Below are positions 59,330 to 64,000 of a stretch of 64,000 nt of DNA, piece by piece. The notes below the pieces were generated by a model. The model made no database searches. It saw only the letters and a list, made by a program, of their open reading frames with translations, and was not told the DNA's origin. Both the position numbers and the translations under genes were made by a program. The first letter of the stretch is position 1. Each line of letters starts with the position of its first letter. The DNA is taken from assembly GCA_033794685.1 (NCBI GenBank), contig JARAYZ010000001.1. The stretch is one strand, 5' to 3'. The DNA is from Lentzea sp033794685 (lineage in GTDB: Bacteria > Actinomycetota > Actinomycetes > Mycobacteriales > Pseudonocardiaceae).

Positions 59330-60244
59330 GTGCGAATGGAGCTGAGGCATCTGCACGTGGTGCTGACCGTGGCGCGTGCGGGCAGCATCAGCCGCGCCGC
59401 GTCGCAGATGAAGATCGCCCAGGCCGGGCTCACCACCCAGGTGAGGCGGATCGAGGCGAGCCTCGGCGGCCCCTTGTTCCTGCGCAGCACCGAAGGCGTC
59501 GAACTCACCGAGCTGGGCCGCCACGTCGTGCTGCGAGCCCAGGACCTGGTCGAACGGTTCGACGACCTGCTCGTCACGTCGCACAAGCTGGCCGAACGCG
59601 GCGACTCCGGCATCCGGCTGGGAGGGGTCGCGGGCGCGCCGACGGCGTTGCTGGTCGAGGTGGTCCGCGAGGTGCTGCCGAACCTGCCGCAGACCACGCA
59701 CGTCGAACGCGGCGGCGACGCCGTGCTGGAACTCGTGCGCACGGGCGACCTCGACCTGGCCCTGGTGGTCGAGTTCCCGCGCAGTCCGTTGCGGTTCCCG
59801 AACACCGTCGGCCTCCGCGGCCTCGTCACGGAACGCATGCTCGTCGGCGTCCCGGTGGGCCACCGGTTGTCCGGACGCAGCGAGGTGTTGCTGTCCGAGC
59901 TCGCCGGCGAGGAGTGGGTCGTGCCGGACGAGAACCACGGCGGCCGGCTGAACCTCGAACTCGCCTGCGAGGCAGTCGGATTCACGCCGCGGTGCGCGCA
60001 CTTCGGCGTCGACCCGGTCGTCGCGGCGGACCTGGTGCGCTCGACCGGTGCCGTGGCGGGGTTCTTCCCCGGTCACGACCTGCCGGGCGTGCTGCTCAAG
60101 CCGATCATCGGCAACCCGCTGCACCGGCGGATCTCGCTGGTGTGGCACGCCGACGCCGCCGAACACGTGGACGACGTGCACGCCGGCCTGCTGCGCGCCT
60201 ACCACGAGCGAACGCCGCACTCGGGCCGGCTGCTGGCCTCATGA
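59330..60244 (+). CDS. LysR-family transcriptional regulator
   Basis: 304 residues from GTG 59330 (or ATG 59336). The N-terminal winged helix reads LHVVLTVARAGSISRAASQM and IAQAGLTTQVRRIEASLGGP; the C-terminal part is a periplasmic-binding-protein-like ligand domain. It is divergent from the aldolase-GriH-ligase operon and probably controls it in response to a pathway compound. Its end overlaps the convergent kinase gene by 6 bp. Confidence 0.92.
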   Translation: MRMELRHLHVVLTVARAGSISRAASQMKIAQAGLTTQVRRIEASLGGPLFLRSTEGVELTELGRHVVLRAQDLVERFDDLLVTSHKLAERGDSGIRLGGVAGAPTALLVEVVREVLPNLPQTTHVERGGDAVLELVRTGDLDLALVVEFPRSPLRFPNTVGLRGLVTERMLVGVPVGHRLSGRSEVLLSELAGEEWVVPDENHGGRLNLELACEAVGFTPRCAHFGVDPVVAADLVRSTGAVAGFFPGHDLPGVLLKPIIGNPLHRRISLVWHADAAEHVDDVHAGLLRAYHERTPHSGRLLAS

Positions 60245-61162
60245 CCTGCTGGGCCTCGGCGCGTCCGGCCCCAGCACTTCGACGGCCGCCAGCCAGGCCG
60301 CGCCCGCCGCACCCTCCGTCGCCATGATCACCTGGGCGTTGCACCGGCTGACCAGTTCTTCCTTCAGGTGCGTGCCGACCGGCGTCTTGATCAGGCTGCC
60401 GACCAGCACGATCGGCGAGGTGTCGGACGGTTCGCGAACGGCGGTGGCCGTGTCGGCGAGCAGGCGGGCGGCGGAGGCCACGATCGCCAGCGCCTCCGGA
60501 TCGCCGTGGTGGTAGGCGGAACTCACCAGCGGCGCGAACTGGGCGAGCTTGATCGGAGGCGCCGAGTTCACGGCGGTGATCAGCTGGCCGCGGTTCTTCG
60601 CGCCTGCGACCGTCAGCACCGCGGTGGCCAGGCCTTCCAGCGGCGCGTCGAGGTCGAGCAGTTTCAACGTCGCCCGCACGGCCTCACGACCCAGCCAGAA
60701 CGCCGAGCCGTCGTCGCCGATCAGCCAGCCGTAGCCGCCGGACTGGGCGACCATGCGGTGGGCGGTGATGCGGCCCGCGATGGAACCGGTGCCCGCCACC
60801 AGGACCGTGCCGTCGGGGGAGGAGGTGCCGGTGGCGAACGCGGCCTCGCAGTCGGTGATCACGCGCATCGGGCAGTGCAGGCCCGCACGTTCCCAGGCTG
60901 CTTGGAAGAGGTCCAAGACCGCGGGGTCGGTCATCCGGGAGGCGCCGGCCATGCCGAGGACGCCGGAGCGGACCTTGCGGGAGTCGAGGCCGTCCAACGC
61001 TTCCGTCAGCGCCTCGGCGATGTGGGCGGCGGCCACGGCGGGCGGGTGCGAGTTGGGGTTCGCGCCGCCCGCCAGGCCCTGGCCCAGGCGGGCGCCGTCG
61101 AGTCCGAGCACCAGTGCCCTGGTGGACGTGCCGCCAGCGTCGAGTCCCACGACCAGATCCAT
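60239..61162 (-). CDS. BadF/BcrA-family ATPase, probable N-acetylglucosamine kinase
   Basis: 307 residues from ATG 61162. LVVGLDAGGTSTRALVLG (phosphate-1), VITDCEAAFATGT, GTVLVAGTGSIAGR (adenosine loop) and GWLIGDDGSAFWLGREA follow the GlcNAc-kinase pattern; DGSAFWLG is typical. It is a second member of the family besides csnK. It is monocistronic, so the sugar context is unclear. Confidence 0.85.
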   Translation of the reverse strand: MDLVVGLDAGGTSTRALVLGLDGARLGQGLAGGANPNSHPPAVAAAHIAEALTEALDGLDSRKVRSGVLGMAGASRMTDPAVLDLFQAAWERAGLHCPMRVITDCEAAFATGTSSPDGTVLVAGTGSIAGRITAHRMVAQSGGYGWLIGDDGSAFWLGREAVRATLKLLDLDAPLEGLATAVLTVAGAKNRGQLITAVNSAPPIKLAQFAPLVSSAYHHGDPEALAIVASAARLLADTATAVREPSDTSPIVLVGSLIKTPVGTHLKEELVSRCNAQVIMATEGAAGAAWLAAVEVLGPDAPRPSRS

Positions 61163-61213
61163 AAAGACGGAGTATGCCGAGAGACGCTCAGCTGAGGCAC
61201 GCCCAACCGGGTG

Positions 61214-64000
61214 TCACCTCACGAAAGCGCGGTTACCGCTCGCGTTGTGGTGGAACAACACCAACGATCCAGAAGGAACAAGATCACCCGTACGGACCAC
61301 TGTGGACAGTGACGGGACGATCAGGCCGTAGTCGAAGGTGGCCTCGGGGGCGACGTCGACCAGGTCGTCCTCGTCCGCCGGCGCGGTGTAACGACTCTGC
61401 ACGCCAACGGTGTAGGTCACCGGGCCGGATGGCAGCAAGGACCGCGAAACGGGCAGCACCACGACGTCGCTGTCGAACAGGTTCGTGTCGGTCGCCCCGT
61501 CGAACCCGTTCAGCGGCTGCTCGTCCAGGACCTCGTCCGAACCGGCTTCCTTCGTCCGCGCGAGCCAGATGTCGGCGGTCACGTCACCGTCGGGGTTGGC
61601 CGGCTTCACGGCCGTGGTCACGAAGTTCTTGCCACCCACGGAGAACCGCACCTCCGGCTGGGTGTTGCTGCCGATGTTCGCCCAGGTGTCCCAGGTCGCG
61701 ACGCCGAATGCCAGCAGGTCGGGAGTCGCCGTCGCGCCGACGTACCGCAGGTCGCCGCCGCGGGCCGTGCGGTTCACGGCGCAGTCGTCCTGCACCTCGG
61801 GGCCGCACGGAGGCAGCCGGTCGGAACGCGCGCCGAGTTGCAACACGGTCATCCGCGACTGGTAATCGGGCTGGTCGAGGCCACGGCCGGCCACGCGGCC
61901 ACCGGCCACGGTCAGGCGCGACACCGGCTTCGGCGCCGCGTAGACCGGGACGCGCAGCGAGCGGTCACCCGTGAACGTCACGAGCCCGGACGCCTCGGCG
62001 AGGAACTGACGGCCTTCGTCCAGCGAGACCGTCGGGTCGGGCGTCTTGCGCAACGCGGCGGGGTTCGAGATCCGCAGCTGCACGGGCACCGACGCCGAAC
62101 CACCCGGCCGCAGCACGACGTACGGCGCGGTGACCTGGAAGGACACCCCCGGCACGGTGGTGATCGGCTCGTACTGAGCCCGCAGTCGGACGGTCTGCGC
62201 GCCCTTGTTGACCAGCTTCAACGTCCGGCTGGTCAGCACCGGCCCGCCGACCTCCACCGTGCCGAACGACGCGTCGCCCAGCGCCAGCACGTCCGACGAC
62301 AGCGCGGCGAGTCCGTCGACCCGGCCCGCGCCGACCCGCATCGGGGCCTCGCGCACGCCCTTCGAGTCCTTGATCACGCCGGACGCGGTGTTCGTCAGCG
62401 CGGCCTTGACCTCCGCGACCGTCCACTCCGGATGGACCTCGCGCAGCAGCGCGGCGATACCTGCCACGTGCGGCGATGCCATGGAGGTGCCGCCCATCGA
62501 CACGCCCGCGGAGGCCGTCCCGGATGCGGCGGAGAAGATCGTGTCACCCGGAGCGGCCACCGCGATCGACGAACGCGAACGCGACGACGACGGCGTGATC
62601 GTGTCCTGGATCGAGGGTTCGACGAACGGCACCTTGACCTTCAACGCCGAGGTCAGGTGCGCGGTCAACGTCCCGGCCTCGAGCGCCGGGCGCACTGCCG
62701 AGGACGCCGCCGCCGTCAGCTGGAACGCCGGGATGTGCGCGTTTCCGGCGATTCCGGCCGCGAACACCGGCAACGTGGTCGGCAGCAGCACCCCGGCCGC
62801 TCCGGCCTTCCAGGCGTTGTCCGTGCGGGCGCCCGAACCGCAGGCGCGGGTGGCGTCGTTGTCGTCCCACTCCAGCCAGACGATCTTCCCGGCGAGCGCC
62901 TGCGAGATGGGCTTGCACCCGTCCACATCGGACGAAAGCCGCACGACGGGCAGATCCAGGTCGAACGAGTCCTTGAAGTTCTGGCTGTACTGGCCGGCGT
63001 ACTGCTTCCCGGCGACCTCGAGCCCGTCCAGCATCGAGAACGAGTCGCGGCTGTTCGCCACGGAGATCGCCTCGGGGGAGTTGCCGGGAGAGCCGGACAC
63101 GTCGTAGAAGTCGCCACCGTTGCCGGCCGCCGCGACCACCACCACGCCGTGCTCCACCAGCTTGCGCACGAACAGCGCGTCCGGGTCGTCCGATGCGCCG
63201 AAGTCGCTGCCCAGCGAGAGGTTCACGACGTCGAGCTTGTCGGAGAAGTCACCGTCGCCGTTGGGGTCGAGCGCCCAGTCCAGCGCCCGCGCGGTCAGGT
63301 TCGTGCCGCCCTCGCAGCCGAACACCTTCAACGCGTAGAGCGACGCGCGCGGTGCCGTACCGGGGCCGATCTTCAGGGAGTCGAGGTCGACCGACGAGTA
63401 GGAGCCGCGGTAGGTCGTGCCGTCGGCGTTGACCCCGTACCCGGCCGCGGTGCCGGCGACGTGCGTGCCGTGGCCCTCGCAGTCGACCGGGTCGGCGTCG
63501 GGCTCGGGGATCGACCCGGACGAGCCGGTGTAGGCGTCGCCCGCGAAGTCGTAGCCGCCGACGACCTTGCCGTTGGGGAAGGTGCCGCCGCCGAAGTCCG
63601 CGTGCCGGTAGTCGATGCCGGTGTCGATCACACCGATCCGCACGCCGTCGCCGAACTTCCCGAGCGACTTCCACACGTCGGACGTCCGGGTGAGCCGGAC
63701 GGCGTGCGCGTTCGCGAGCTTCTTCGGGACCATCCGGTGCACCGCCCTGACCTCGGGCATGCGCGCCAGGGCGGACAGGCGCGACCGGTCCGCCGCGAGG
63801 ACGACGCCGGGCACCGCGTTGGTCGTTCGGGCGACTTCCCGGCCACCGGACCGGGAGACGACCCGGGACACGTGTTCGGAGGTCCGATCCCGGGCGGAAC
63901 GGGCCTGCGCGGCCGTACCCGAATCCACGGCTGCGTCCGAGGTCAGCTCCACGAAAACGGTTACAGTCCCGACCGGGGCCACCGGTGCGAGCAGTGCGCC
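61214..64000 (-). CDS. secreted subtilisin-like S8 serine protease (N-terminus cut by window edge)
   Basis: About 929 residues are visible; the frame continues past base 64000, so the signal peptide and first residues are missing. An inhibitor I9-like propeptide region leads to the S8 domain: catalytic Asp in RIGVIDTGIDYRHADFG, His in CEGHGTHVAGTAAGYG, oxyanion Asn in VVVAAAGNGGDFYDVSG, and Ser in GVSMGGTSMASPHVAGIA. A PA domain is inserted (about 330-460), and Fn3/beta-sandwich repeats form the last 350 residues. It resembles large actinobacterial secreted proteases that degrade extracellular protein. Confidence 0.93.
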   Translation of the reverse strand, partial: GALLAPVAPVGTVTVFVELTSDAAVDSGTAAQARSARDRTSEHVSRVVSRSGGREVARTTNAVPGVVLAADRSRLSALARMPEVRAVHRMVPKKLANAHAVRLTRTSDVWKSLGKFGDGVRIGVIDTGIDYRHADFGGGTFPNGKVVGGYDFAGDAYTGSSGSIPEPDADPVDCEGHGTHVAGTAAGYGVNADGTTYRGSYSSVDLDSLKIGPGTAPRASLYALKVFGCEGGTNLTARALDWALDPNGDGDFSDKLDVVNLSLGSDFGASDDPDALFVRKLVEHGVVVVAAAGNGGDFYDVSGSPGNSPEAISVANSRDSFSMLDGLEVAGKQYAGQYSQNFKDSFDLDLPVVRLSSDVDGCKPISQALAGKIVWLEWDDNDATRACGSGARTDNAWKAGAAGVLLPTTLPVFAAGIAGNAHIPAFQLTAAASSAVRPALEAGTLTAHLTSALKVKVPFVEPSIQDTITPSSSRSRSSIAVAAPGDTIFSAASGTASAGVSMGGTSMASPHVAGIAALLREVHPEWTVAEVKAALTNTASGVIKDSKGVREAPMRVGAGRVDGLAALSSDVLALGDASFGTVEVGGPVLTSRTLKLVNKGAQTVRLRAQYEPITTVPGVSFQVTAPYVVLRPGGSASVPVQLRISNPAALRKTPDPTVSLDEGRQFLAEASGLVTFTGDRSLRVPVYAAPKPVSRLTVAGGRVAGRGLDQPDYQSRMTVLQLGARSDRLPPCGPEVQDDCAVNRTARGGDLRYVGATATPDLLAFGVATWDTWANIGSNTQPEVRFSVGGKNFVTTAVKPANPDGDVTADIWLARTKEAGSDEVLDEQPLNGFDGATDTNLFDSDVVVLPVSRSLLPSGPVTYTVGVQSRYTAPADEDDLVDVAPEATFDYGLIVPSLSTVVRTGDLVPSGSLVLFHHNASGNRAFVR

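Overview
The window is GC-rich (about 70%), densely packed actinobacterial chromosome with many GTG starts and 1-8 bp gene overlaps. The block rlmB-cysS-(HAD, TIR)-ispF-ispD-carD-lpqE-radA has the same gene order as Mycobacterium tuberculosis Rv3579c-Rv3585. An XRE-DUF5753/DUF397 pair, a SARP regulator, an Esp-like type VII secretion operon and an msiK/mal/csn sugar uptake set point to a soil member of the Pseudonocardiales, probably Pseudonocardiaceae. That placement is inference; no rRNA gene is present.

Layout. 1-10 kb: a LacI regulator cut by the left edge, then malR, malEFG, a secreted Thr/Ser-rich protein, the lone sugar-ABC ATPase msiK behind three LacI-type operators, and a znuACB zinc importer with a Zur-like box. 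10-13.9 kb: a 138-bp nested inverted repeat, a membrane diguanylate cyclase, an MFS transporter and a 590-bp gene-free stretch. 13.9-24.5 kb: the conserved housekeeping block, with a TIR-domain gene embedded, and two tandem paralogues of unknown function after radA. 24.5-30 kb: trehalose metabolism (an OtsB-GH15 fusion, then OtsA) and a ThrE-type exporter. 30.2 kb: tRNA-Thr(UGU). 30-38 kb: a repeat-rich membrane protein, an aldo/keto reductase, a two-component system and a divergent membrane flavocytochrome/FMN-protein/ApbE electron-transfer operon. 38-44 kb: a DraG-like hydrolase, an AfsR-type SARP regulator, an SGNH hydrolase and a tandem array of hairpins with a shared loop. 44-51 kb: an operon ordered exactly like the Streptomyces csnR-K chitosan-oligosaccharide operon. 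51-55.9 kb: a DUF3159 protein with an iron-box-like site, an Esp-like four-gene operon and the XRE/DUF397 pair. 55.9-60.2 kb: a three-gene cassette expected to make and activate 3-amino-4-hydroxybenzoate, with a divergent LysR regulator. 60.2-64 kb: a second BadF-type sugar kinase and an S8 protease cut by the right edge.

How the parts fit. malEFG and csnEFG both lack an ATPase gene, and msiK in the same window can supply it, so three loci probably form one sugar-uptake network with separate regulators (MalR, CsnR and an unidentified LacI protein acting on msiK). The most notable items are the hairpin array at 43.85-44.04 kb, the 3,4-AHBA cassette, the Esp-like operon, the radA-linked paralogue pair and the nested inverted repeat at 10.3 kb.
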